Shown here piece by piece: positions 47,709 through 54,880 of a stretch of DNA of 64,000 nucleotides. The notes under the pieces are model-generated. The model was not told where the DNA came from, made no database searches, and was given only the letters and a program-made list of their open reading frames with translations. Both the position numbers and the translations under genes were made by a program. Position 1 is the stretch's first letter. Every line of letters begins with the position of its first letter. This DNA is from Otariodibacter oris (lineage in GTDB: Bacteria; Pseudomonadota; Gammaproteobacteria; Enterobacterales; Pasteurellaceae), in NCBI RefSeq assembly GCF_009684715.1, contig NZ_CP016604.1, positions 883,262 through 947,261 on the forward strand, written 5' to 3'.

Positions 47709-47902
47709 TACTTTTCTCCTGATTTTGCATTTTTTCGACCAGAACTAACCGCTTGCTCTTCAACAAGCACCAAATCACCATCACTTAAACGACGGTGGTA
47801 ATAAACTGAATCCTCAACCTCCACCACTGCATCACCTACAATATAATTGTATGGTTGATTTTCCATTGGCACTTTCACACCATCTACTGCTTTAACTTTC
47901 AT
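47708..47902 (-). CDS. Mu gp38-like small protein (DUF2635)
   Basis: 64 aa. MKVKAVDGVKVPMENQPYNYI and VEDSVYYHRRLSDGDLVLVEE are the DUF2635 pattern (Mu gp38), found just before the sheath in most Mu-like phages. Its function is unknown. It overlaps the gp37 homologue by 11 bases and abuts the sheath. Confidence 0.88.
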   Translation of the reverse strand: MKVKAVDGVKVPMENQPYNYIVGDAVVEVEDSVYYHRRLSDGDLVLVEEQAVSSGRKNAKSGEK

Positions 47903-48527
47903 GTGTCACCACCTCAAACTCTACTTTTGCATCGCTATTTGGGTCAAAGATACCCCCATTTACTTGAACCAACTCACCTTTAGGTTGATCCAATTTTCCA
48001 TGATATTTTTTAAATAAAACCTCATCCCCTTCACCGACAGGGAAACAACCATCATCAAGGAATTTATCCTCGTCATACCGCACCTCGAACTCAATGGTAA
48101 GTGCAGATAACTTTTCATTACGCACCTCTGCGTTATTCCAAATTGTTCTGATTCGCTTAGGTTGGATAGGAGCAACTAAGCCATCTAACGTCTGATTGAT
48201 AAGCAGATACTTAACCGCGTCAAGCAACTGGTTCACGCCAATCTCATTAGACGTTAATCCACCTTTTCGACCTGATTCCTCACTACGCATTGAGCGAGCT
48301 AAGACCAATACAACAAAGGTGTTATTCGCAACGTATCGCTTACCTCTCATACCCATAGATTTCGCATCAAAATCCGAACCAGCATAAGATACTAAGCACG
48401 CAGGCAAACGTCTTACATTTAAGTTTGCATCATCAATTTCACCCGCATAACTTCCTACGGAATAGACGAGTTTTCCAAGCCCTAAACGTAATCGCTCAAT
48501 CAACGCATTTTCAATTTTTGTGATCAT
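47892..48527 (-). CDS. Mu gp37-like protein (DUF1834), tail completion
   Basis: About 211 aa from the ATG at 48527, with GGGAGCGG upstream; a TTG 18 nt further is in frame. MITKIENALIERLRLGLGKLVYSVGSYAGEID and LPACLVSYAGSDFDAKSMGMRGKRYVANNTFVVLVLARS are DUF1834. Probably a neck or tail terminator. ATGA overlap (4 bases) with the gp36 homologue. Confidence 0.88.
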   Translation of the reverse strand: MITKIENALIERLRLGLGKLVYSVGSYAGEIDDANLNVRRLPACLVSYAGSDFDAKSMGMRGKRYVANNTFVVLVLARSMRSEESGRKGGLTSNEIGVNQLLDAVKYLLINQTLDGLVAPIQPKRIRTIWNNAEVRNEKLSALTIEFEVRYDEDKFLDDGCFPVGEGDEVLFKKYHGKLDQPKGELVQVNGGIFDPNSDAKVEFEVVTHES

Positions 48528-48967
48528 CTCCGCTCCCTTGCCCAAATTCGAGAGCCACCATTAGCGAACTGCACCGCATCATCAGAATCATTATTCTCCA
48601 AGTCATCTTCGCCTTTATTGCCTTCAACCCCTAATGCAACAAGCCCCTTAGCGATATTTTCCAATTCTTTTAAACAGAATTTATAGCGTTCAATCACTTC
48701 TTCAGTAATTGTTACCCCTGACATACTCGTTAAGTAATAACGAGCAATATCGCAACAAATTCTGGTTAAAATAGATGGAGTGGAATTGAGCGGTAAGCTG
48801 TATCGACCCACCAAATACCCGTCGATCTGACTAGATGCATCACCTAATGCCATTGCGAGAATACCTGAATCAACCACACCCAAACGCTCTCTATCGGTTA
48901 ATTCGATTGCCTCTTGTTCACCAATACGCAACAAGAAATCTTCAGGTGTGGCATAATTCATTCGCAT
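48524..48967 (-). CDS. Mu gp36-like protein (DUF1320), head-tail connector
   Basis: 147 aa. YATPEDFLLRIGEQEAIELTDRER, DASSQIDGYLVGRYSLPLNSTPSILTRICCDIARYYLTS and VIERYKFCLKELENIAKG fit DUF1320, the connector class between portal and tail. The C-terminus is acidic (GEDDLENNDSDD). Overlaps the next gene by one base. Confidence 0.9.
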   Translation of the reverse strand: MRMNYATPEDFLLRIGEQEAIELTDRERLGVVDSGILAMALGDASSQIDGYLVGRYSLPLNSTPSILTRICCDIARYYLTSMSGVTITEEVIERYKFCLKELENIAKGLVALGVEGNKGEDDLENNDSDDAVQFANGGSRIWARERR

Positions 48968-49191
48968 TACTCCGTTACAGGTACAACATCAAGGTAAAGG
49001 TCGCTAACTAACACTCTAATTTGCTCAGGTGTTAAATTATTACTTTCAATTCTCACTGGTTCATCCTTAAAAAACCGATAACCACAGCGACCATAACTGG
49101 ATTGAGGATGAATTGCTTTCAATGTAATATCAAAAGCAACTGGCTCAATAACATCATTACCTTCTTTGTTTTCTGGATTCTTTTTTGCCAT
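48967..49191 (-). CDS. Mu gp35/HI1506-like small protein
   Basis: 74 aa. FDITLKAIHPQSSYGRCGYRFFKDEPVRIESNNLTPEQIRVLVSDLYLDVVPV matches the HI1506-related family that lies between head protein T and the connector. Possibly a head decoration or fibre; no activity is known. Confidence 0.82.
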   Translation of the reverse strand: MAKKNPENKEGNDVIEPVAFDITLKAIHPQSSYGRCGYRFFKDEPVRIESNNLTPEQIRVLVSDLYLDVVPVTE

Positions 49192-49201
49192 TCCTTACCC
49201 C

Positions 49202-50116
49202 TTATTCCACAACATACGCACTAACAATCACTTTCAACACACCTTTCAATGGATTACTTGTTCCATTAATTACACTTGATTCAAATAATTCACGTGCGGT
49301 ATATTCCAAAGAAGGAGGAACTACAATAGCACTTGGACGAATATTGAGAATTTTATCTCCGTCACCTTTTAACTGACGCATGCTGGCAATAACTTCTTTC
49401 ACTACATCAATAGTTAATTCTGAATCCTCAACTCGATGCATTAACTGCCAAAATCCAAAGCCAGCATTTCCGCGAGCACGAATACCCCACAAATAATCAT
49501 CTTCCATAAACACTTTATCTGAACGAGATGGGTCAAACTTCGTCTCAATTTCAGGTTTAGTGCGCTCTTGCCAAATTAATGGCTTAAGAACATTTGTTGC
49601 ATCCAAAATATAAAATGCAGGCTTACCTGATTTCGATCCTGTAGTTAAGTTACTTTGAACAGTGTTTGTACCTGAGCCATCCACATTCTGATAACAAGGG
49701 TGATCGGTATCGAAGAAGTTTTGTCCGTCATAGCAAAGAGTGCTTTTCCCTTTTTTTAACAACCCAAACACTAAATCATCAGGTAACTCTGCCGCACTTT
49801 GCCCTGCTTGCTTAACTACTGGAGCGTATAACCCAACTTGATCATCTTCAATATCAGTACGAGGGATTGAAACAGTACTTTCAAATTTTTTATTTTCAAT
49901 GCTCATTGCTTGCGCTTGCATTTTTTGAATTTGTCGCTCACCAACCCATTCTCGCATTTTAGGAAATTGCCCTAGCCAACCATAAGTATTGATTTTGGTT
50001 GTCGAATTCGCTTTCATTGCAACACTTTCCCATTGAGAATCAACTAATGCCAATCCGCTTTTAAACTCTGTTTTAAATGCCACATCAAGCGCATTTAGTA
50101 ACTCTGATTTTTTCAT
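49202..50116 (-). CDS. Major head subunit (Mu gpT-like)
   Basis: 304 aa, close to Mu T. LNALDVAFKTEFKSGLALVDSQWESVAMKANSTTKINTYGWLGQFPKMREWVGERQIQKMQAQAMSIENKKFESTVSIPRTDIEDDQVGLY and FFDTDHPCYQNVDGSGTN are the Mu gpT pattern; the fold is HK97-like. One base overlaps the protease gene upstream, as in Mu. Confidence 0.95.
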   Translation of the reverse strand: MKKSELLNALDVAFKTEFKSGLALVDSQWESVAMKANSTTKINTYGWLGQFPKMREWVGERQIQKMQAQAMSIENKKFESTVSIPRTDIEDDQVGLYAPVVKQAGQSAAELPDDLVFGLLKKGKSTLCYDGQNFFDTDHPCYQNVDGSGTNTVQSNLTTGSKSGKPAFYILDATNVLKPLIWQERTKPEIETKFDPSRSDKVFMEDDYLWGIRARGNAGFGFWQLMHRVEDSELTIDVVKEVIASMRQLKGDGDKILNIRPSAIVVPPSLEYTARELFESSVINGTSNPLKGVLKVIVSAYVVE

Positions 50117-50670
50117 TATCCCTCCACGTACTTAGATAAATATTCTTCAGGCGTTATCCCCATGGCTTTAGCTGCTGCTATTTGCCCATCAGATAATGCA
50201 ATTGTTTGCTTTTTATTAGGGGCTTCACCGCCAGACTGCATACCTTGAGCGACGGAGTTAGGCGAAACTGTTTTTAAGTAATCGGATAAAGCGATAAGGT
50301 CTTTTTTACCCAAATCCTCCGCCCATTTTTTCTGAGCAGGCAATAATCGCCCATCTGATAACGCTGTTTGAATTAACTCATTACGCTCTTTATCATTCAC
50401 TTGTTGTCTGAGTGTGTTTAGCTCTGTTTGTACCGCTTGCAAATCACTTAATGCCACAAACTCGGCAGGGTCAGGTGAACCTACTTGAGCAGATAAAGCC
50501 ACTTTTTGTGCTTCAACTTCTTTCAATTTCCCATAGACTTCTTTTAATGCAACAGGCGAATCACCTTTTGTTGCAGAAAGAGCAGTGAGTTCTGCTACTA
50601 CTTCCTCATCACTTGCTTGTGCAGACAAGCCAAGCAATGCGATTGCCATTGCTTTAATTTTTTCTTTCAT
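50116..50670 (-). CDS. Internal in-frame scaffold protein (Mu Z-like) within the protease gene
   Basis: An in-frame ATG at 50670 (MKEKIKAMAIALLGLSAQAS) has an AAAGGTAATGA ribosome site and begins the helical C-terminal part. Mu makes scaffold Z from an internal start of gene I; this site would give a 184-aa scaffold. The region is charged, Ala/Leu-rich and coiled-coil-like (VYGKLKEVEAQKVALSAQV ... LQAVQTELNTLRQQVNDKERN). Confidence 0.6.
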   Translation of the reverse strand: MKEKIKAMAIALLGLSAQASDEEVVAELTALSATKGDSPVALKEVYGKLKEVEAQKVALSAQVGSPDPAEFVALSDLQAVQTELNTLRQQVNDKERNELIQTALSDGRLLPAQKKWAEDLGKKDLIALSDYLKTVSPNSVAQGMQSGGEAPNKKQTIALSDGQIAAAKAMGITPEEYLSKYVEG

Positions 50671-51177
50671 TTCATTACCTTTATCAACGGGTTCTAGATA
50701 TTGTGAAAACTGGCTAGACAAAGCCATTGCCTCTTTAAGATTATGCAGAGCAGGGCGATTGGTTAGGGCTGCATTTAGCACCTTTACAACACGACCATCA
50801 GCTTCAGCCAAAAATAACGGTGAAATGTAGCGATAAACATCAGTCTTGATTTCATTTACTGCTTTATCTGTCCACTTCACATCAGCAAACAACCCTTCAC
50901 CTGATACATATTCCGCACGAGTTATCCAACCCGCAGCAGGATTGCCTTTACCATTCTCATTTACATACAAAGTCTGATGCTCATAATCAATCATCAAATC
51001 AATCTGCAAGTTATTAATATCAGTTGCTAACTGATAACCATTAGAATCATCTACATACCATTCTCCTTGTCGTCCATCTTGCGGGCGAAACCATCCAAAA
51101 GGGAAAAGCTGAATACGACCATTCGCCTCTTGTGATAATTTAAAGCTACAAGCAATGGGATTAAGCTTGAATTTCAT
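50116..51177 (-). CDS. Head maturation protease (Mu gpI-like) with C-terminal scaffold
   Basis: 353 aa. The protease part (1-165) has WFRPQDGRQGEWYVDDSNGYQ, QIDLMIDYEHQTLYVNENGKGNPAAGWI (catalytic His in DYEHQT) and LNAALTNRPALHNLKEAMAL with the Ser/Asn segment of Mu I proteases. The C-part is the scaffold and ends with ITPEEYLSKYVEG, similar in many Mu-like I proteins. Late-promoter motif copy 2 is 62 bp upstream. Confidence 0.93.
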   Translation of the reverse strand: MKFKLNPIACSFKLSQEANGRIQLFPFGWFRPQDGRQGEWYVDDSNGYQLATDINNLQIDLMIDYEHQTLYVNENGKGNPAAGWITRAEYVSGEGLFADVKWTDKAVNEIKTDVYRYISPLFLAEADGRVVKVLNAALTNRPALHNLKEAMALSSQFSQYLEPVDKGNEMKEKIKAMAIALLGLSAQASDEEVVAELTALSATKGDSPVALKEVYGKLKEVEAQKVALSAQVGSPDPAEFVALSDLQAVQTELNTLRQQVNDKERNELIQTALSDGRLLPAQKKWAEDLGKKDLIALSDYLKTVSPNSVAQGMQSGGEAPNKKQTIALSDGQIAAAKAMGITPEEYLSKYVEG

Positions 51178-51238
51178 TGAAACCTCAAAACAAAATTTAG
51201 AGGTTATAGAGTAGAGGATTAAGAAAAAATAAAACTGA

Positions 51239-51253
51239 TGATCAAGTTCAGTA
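51239..51253 (-). promoter_or_regulatory. Late-promoter motif TGAT-N3-GTTCAGTA, copy 2 (before protease I)
   Basis: TGATCAAGTTCAGTA; minus strand TACTGAACTTGATCA. It is 62 bp upstream of the protease start. A -10-like TCTATAAC lies about 45 nt past the motif start. Position matches Mu's late promoter P_I. Confidence 0.7.
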
Positions 51254-51298
51254 GAAGATAAAAAGTAGAAATAAAATAAGAGAAAGGATACAAACCCA

Positions 51299-51336
51299 TT
51301 TTAAAACGTTTTAAACCCGTTTTAAATTGTTTTAAA
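51299..51336. other. Helically phased TTTTAAA tracts in the G-I gap; candidate central gyrase site
   Basis: TTTTAAA occurs at 51299, 51309, 51320 and 51330, spacing 10-11-10. Such phasing bends DNA. In Mu the strong gyrase site that organises replication lies between genes G and I, the same gap as here. The rest of the gap is AT-rich and holds a terminator and late-promoter copy 2. Confidence 0.5.
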
Positions 51337-51368
51337 AATTTAAGAATGATAAATCATACCACTAAAAG

Positions 51369-51393
51369 CAAAATCGCCACAATGGGCGATTTA
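51369..51393. terminator. Hairpin after the gpG homologue
   Basis: On the minus strand AAATCGCC-CATTGT-GGCGATTTT, an 8-bp stem ending in T4, about 20 nt after the gpG stop. It probably ends the head-operon transcript. Confidence 0.6.
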
Positions 51394-51411
51394 GAGCGAA
51401 ATAGACAATGT

Positions 51412-51876
51412 TCATTTTAGAATGTTCTGGAAGTAGCTTTGAACATCGTCGTAAATATCTTCTTCATCTTGCGAAGTAAGCATTAAAAATGGACGAGCAG
51501 GAATTACAACCTTATCAGTCATTACCCATTTATCCCCAATCCTAAATACAAGATATTTGCCTTTTTTGGGTTTAATTACTCCACCGAATTGATGAATACG
51601 CGCATAAGGCTCATTTGTTCCGACCACGGCAGAATCATCATCATAGGACTGCTGAATGCTATTTTTTAAATTTCCTGTATCATTCAATGGAGTACCTTTT
51701 CTATGCTTAACACCCAACCAAGCAGGACGCCCTCCCGCTTCAAAATTATTCACCACCGCGGTTTGCATAGTCCCAGCTATATCTCTCATTAATGGTCCGC
51801 GATGAATAGCTTTATCTCTTAATTGCTCCAATGTTGCAATAATTTTATCCGCATTATTGATTTTTATTTCAAGCAT
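51412..51876 (-). CDS. Virion morphogenesis protein (Mu gpG-like)
   Basis: 154 aa. IHRGPLMRDIAGTMQTAVVNNFEAGGRPAWLGVKHRKGTPLNDTGNLKNSIQQSYDDDSAVVGTNEPYARIHQFGG and VIPARPFLMLTSQDEEDIYDDV are the phage virion morphogenesis (gp G / tail completion S) pattern. The ribosome site CTAAGGAATATAAC lies 17 nt downstream of the cloverleaf-like element, so that RNA could affect its translation. Confidence 0.93.
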   Translation of the reverse strand: MLEIKINNADKIIATLEQLRDKAIHRGPLMRDIAGTMQTAVVNNFEAGGRPAWLGVKHRKGTPLNDTGNLKNSIQQSYDDDSAVVGTNEPYARIHQFGGVIKPKKGKYLVFRIGDKWVMTDKVVIPARPFLMLTSQDEEDIYDDVQSYFQNILK

Positions 51877-51892
51877 TGTTATATTCCTTAGA

Positions 51893-51988
51893 GGTCACTA
51901 GAAAAGCGATGAATCTCCCTGATCGCAAACGAGTGGTTGAAAGAGTACCATAGTTGTGTGTAGGTGTGGGGAGCCCTACCTAGTGACC
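51893..51988. ncRNA. Candidate 96-nt cloverleaf RNA element between F and G homologues
   Basis: The ends pair as a 9-bp stem (GGTCACTAG 51893-51901 with CTAGTGACC 51980-51988). Inside are three hairpins: GCGAT/ATCGC (51906-51926, 11-nt loop), TGGT/ACCA (51934-51950, 9-nt loop), and GTAGG/CCTAC (51960-51979, 10-nt loop). The first and third loops hold CTCCC and GGGAG, which can pair, as D- and T-loops meet in a tRNA. It is not a canonical tRNA. Symmetry does not fix the strand; the late operon reads minus, and the gpF stop codon lies within the element. Confidence 0.6.
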
Positions 51989-53253
51989 ATTAATTTATTC
52001 CATTCTTTATTATCCATTCTTCTTAGGGATGCAATAAAAATCTCACCCTCTAAGGGTTTTATTATTGCACTATATTTTTTCCCATGTATGTCTTTTATGA
52101 ACTGGTAACGCTTATCCTTTGCTAAAGTAACTTTATCTGGATTACGAATTAGATCTGGTAGAATAGTATAATCATTAATGCCAAACGATTCGTTAATGCG
52201 ACTATTAAACTGTTTTAATAAAGTATCATCGGATAACCACACCGTAGATACGGAACTATTTAACTTTTCTCTTAAGTTTTTAGTTAATATTCCCACCGCA
52301 AACTTATACTCTTGCCTAATATTATTACTAACAAGACGCAATTGATCGTTGTTTAATTTTCCAACCAATCCTAACTGCTTTTTAACTTCATTCATCTCCT
52401 GCTCAAGTCGAGAATAATCTAATTTAAAAATATCCCCTTGCATTTCTTTTTTAGCAAACTCATGTGCAAGTTCTTCAGGATATAACTCAAGATTAGGTTT
52501 ATAAACCCGTCTCCCAACATTATGATCAAAACCATTATCTGTCACTACAACTGAACCATCTGCTAGTTTTAATCCTTTTGTGATTTTTTTCTCACCTTTA
52601 CGCGGTTCAATAACAGCATCCACCATTATTGATTTACTGTTAGAAACCTGAAGATGATTTCTATCCAAATCCCTTTGTTTTAATGCCTTAACACTGCATC
52701 GACAATTAAAGCCATTGGGAGGATAAAATGTAGCCCAAAAAGGATCGTCATAACGAAATACTAAGCCATGCATAGAAGCATGACGAGGACGAGTTCTACT
52801 ATCTAAAATAGCACTATATTGCCAATATGGTCGATTATCCACATTATCCATCAGCTGCTGATATCTTTGAGCTGATAATGCTGATTGCATATTGGTTCTA
52901 TAAATAGTTTCCAGCCTACGAGGTGAACCAAACACTTCACCCGTATTTGAATCAACAATTAAGTGCTCCTTACTTTCCTTATCGTAATGAGCAGTCCACC
53001 CTTTACGCTCAAGCATTGAATGAACATCTTTTACCCAATCTGAATAAAATTGTCCATCACGTTTAGCATCTGCCATTGATTGGTAAATATTAGCAGTTAA
53101 TTCCAAGCTGGATAAATTAGCAATTCTAGCCGCTCTTGCTCTAGCTGAATTTTGTAAACCTTCTTTATCTAAATTTTTAGAAAAAACTTTTTTGCTTTCG
53201 AGAAATTCAATCGCTTTTTTTGGCTCAAGATCTAAGGCAAATTTAATACCCAT
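51976..53253 (-). CDS. Head morphogenesis protein (Mu gpF-like) with possible C-terminal BECR nuclease-fold module
   Basis: About 425 aa from the ATG at 53253; the GGAG site is about 12 nt upstream, inside the portal end (11-nt overlap). The Mu F/SPP1 gp7 domain shows IANLSSLELTANIYQSMADAKRDGQFYSDWV and WQYSAILDSRTRPRHASMHGLVFRYDDPFWATFYPPNGFNCRCSVKAL, with the Cys pair. The last about 95 residues (VSTVWLSDDTLLKQF, then NPDKVTLAKDKRYQFIKDIHGKKYSAIIKP, then IFIASLRRM) look like the phage barnase-EndoU-colicin-RelE modules fused to some F proteins. The fusion call is by pattern only. Confidence 0.8.
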   Translation of the reverse strand: MGIKFALDLEPKKAIEFLESKKVFSKNLDKEGLQNSARARAARIANLSSLELTANIYQSMADAKRDGQFYSDWVKDVHSMLERKGWTAHYDKESKEHLIVDSNTGEVFGSPRRLETIYRTNMQSALSAQRYQQLMDNVDNRPYWQYSAILDSRTRPRHASMHGLVFRYDDPFWATFYPPNGFNCRCSVKALKQRDLDRNHLQVSNSKSIMVDAVIEPRKGEKKITKGLKLADGSVVVTDNGFDHNVGRRVYKPNLELYPEELAHEFAKKEMQGDIFKLDYSRLEQEMNEVKKQLGLVGKLNNDQLRLVSNNIRQEYKFAVGILTKNLREKLNSSVSTVWLSDDTLLKQFNSRINESFGINDYTILPDLIRNPDKVTLAKDKRYQFIKDIHGKKYSAIIKPLEGEIFIASLRRMDNKEWNKLMVTR

Positions 53254-54868
53254 TATTTGTATTTTCTCCTGCACCAAGTAACTCAGAAATAAAGATAGCT
53301 TTATTCAAATAATCAAAATGTTGCTGAGAATGCAATTTAGGGTAAAGCTCTACAAGCTTTTCACTTGCTTCTTCATAACTACGACAACTATGTAACACGG
53401 CTACAACTTGTTTAATCATTGGGTCTAGCTGTTTATTGAAATCTATTTCAAGTAAAGCCTTATCAAGAGATTCATCTATAAACACTTGTTCATCAAAGTC
53501 ATCTTTTGCAGACAACGCATGCACTTTTCCACCACACCCACAAGGGCAACCTAGTCCATCCCATTGCTCCTGTTTAGGTAATTTTGCCGACAATCCGACC
53601 GCTTGCGTTTGAGCAACTCTAGCAAGTATTGCATCACTTTCTTGCACCTCAGGAATCCCTAGCTTTTCTCTAGCCCATTCAACAGGGATAGGTAAGCCTA
53701 TATCAACCAGTTTCGGCAAACTGTCAGCGAACAAGGCTAAATCAGCCGTTTCTTTTGTATCAAACTCAAAAGAAGGAATGCGATTCGGATCAACATTCGG
53801 AAAATTTAATAGCAAGTAAGGCAGAATAATCTGCTTAGTGAATGTCTGCCCAAGCTGTTTCACATCAGAAACCAGCAAATCGTGACGCACCTCGTTATGG
53901 ACTTGACCTAGCGCATTTGTGGAGCTTTTTCCATCTGCACCACTGGTGAGCGTTTGCCCTAAAATCAAACGGGCAATGGATTTCTCACACCAATCCACCA
54001 TACTTAAGAATGGATTGCTCCCAGCACTACCTGTGGCAACATTATGCAATTCAACACTCATTGAATCAGGCATAATACCTGCTGCATTATGCCCAATTTC
54101 CACCAACGCTCGTTTTAATGTATCTTTTTCTTGTCGCGTCGCTCCTGAGCCATATTTACCAATGCGAATTGGCATGCCGTATAACTCTAAAAACTCAGCA
54201 AAATCATAAATAGAATAATGCTTGAACATATACAACCAAGCCAGCGTTCTAAATAAGTTGTTTCTTGCTGCTTGCGTTGAGCGAGATTTATGAGTATGAA
54301 TCACCCAACCATACGGACGTAATGGTTCGCCATTAGGGTTATTTGGTGTTTTTAATAAAAGGTTATCCGTCTTATCCCACAAAAACCAAGACTGAGGACG
54401 ATGAATAAAAGCCCTTGGATACCAAACCTTACCATTAAATGCCCAATCAACTTCTAACGCAGAAAAACCGTGACCGACCGCATCCATGCAATCCATTACC
54501 AAATCTTCAAGCTGGCTAAATTGATGAAAGAAATCACGCACCTCATCACACAACTTTTCTTCTTGAGGTGTAGCATCTCTAGGGGCGACGATACTCCAAT
54601 CCACCCCTAAAGTCGCTCGTTTGCGTGTTTGCAGATTAGAAAAGATAGAGGAATCTTGCTCCTCAATATCCATAAATAGCTCGTGCTGAGCGGTAATATC
54701 GCCATTTTCTGCATCTTCAAAAATGCGTTTCATTTTAGACGGATTAATTCGATAACTTGGATGGTCGGATAATACTCGACCTGTTCCAATAATCTCCGCA
54801 TCATCCGTTTGAAGAGGATTACCTTTATCCTGTTTTAAAACCTGTTTAAACCTTTTTAAAATATCCAT
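53243..54868 (-). CDS. Portal protein (Mu gp29-like, DUF935)
   Basis: 541 aa. SILSDHPSYRINPSKMKRIFEDAENGDITAQHELFMDIEEQDSSIFSNLQTRKRATLGVDWSI is near the DUF935 start; WAFNGKVWYPRAFIHRPQSWFLWD and SIYDFAEFLELYGMPIRIGKYGSGATRQEKDTLKRALVEIGHNAAGIMPDSMSVE follow. A Cys-rich CPCGCGGKVHAL lies near residue 430, seen in several Mu-like portals. Twelvefold portal for DNA packaging. 12 nt after the terminase. Confidence 0.93.
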   Translation of the reverse strand: MDILKRFKQVLKQDKGNPLQTDDAEIIGTGRVLSDHPSYRINPSKMKRIFEDAENGDITAQHELFMDIEEQDSSIFSNLQTRKRATLGVDWSIVAPRDATPQEEKLCDEVRDFFHQFSQLEDLVMDCMDAVGHGFSALEVDWAFNGKVWYPRAFIHRPQSWFLWDKTDNLLLKTPNNPNGEPLRPYGWVIHTHKSRSTQAARNNLFRTLAWLYMFKHYSIYDFAEFLELYGMPIRIGKYGSGATRQEKDTLKRALVEIGHNAAGIMPDSMSVELHNVATGSAGSNPFLSMVDWCEKSIARLILGQTLTSGADGKSSTNALGQVHNEVRHDLLVSDVKQLGQTFTKQIILPYLLLNFPNVDPNRIPSFEFDTKETADLALFADSLPKLVDIGLPIPVEWAREKLGIPEVQESDAILARVAQTQAVGLSAKLPKQEQWDGLGCPCGCGGKVHALSAKDDFDEQVFIDESLDKALLEIDFNKQLDPMIKQVVAVLHSCRSYEEASEKLVELYPKLHSQQHFDYLNKAIFISELLGAGENTNNGY

Positions 54869-54880
54869 TAAACCACCGCC

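Noticed and set aside
51893-51988. tRNA gene
   Set aside because: The closing stem has 9 bp, the T-loop consensus and CCA end are absent and no anticodon loop of 7 nt is formed. Kept as a cloverleaf-like RNA candidate only.
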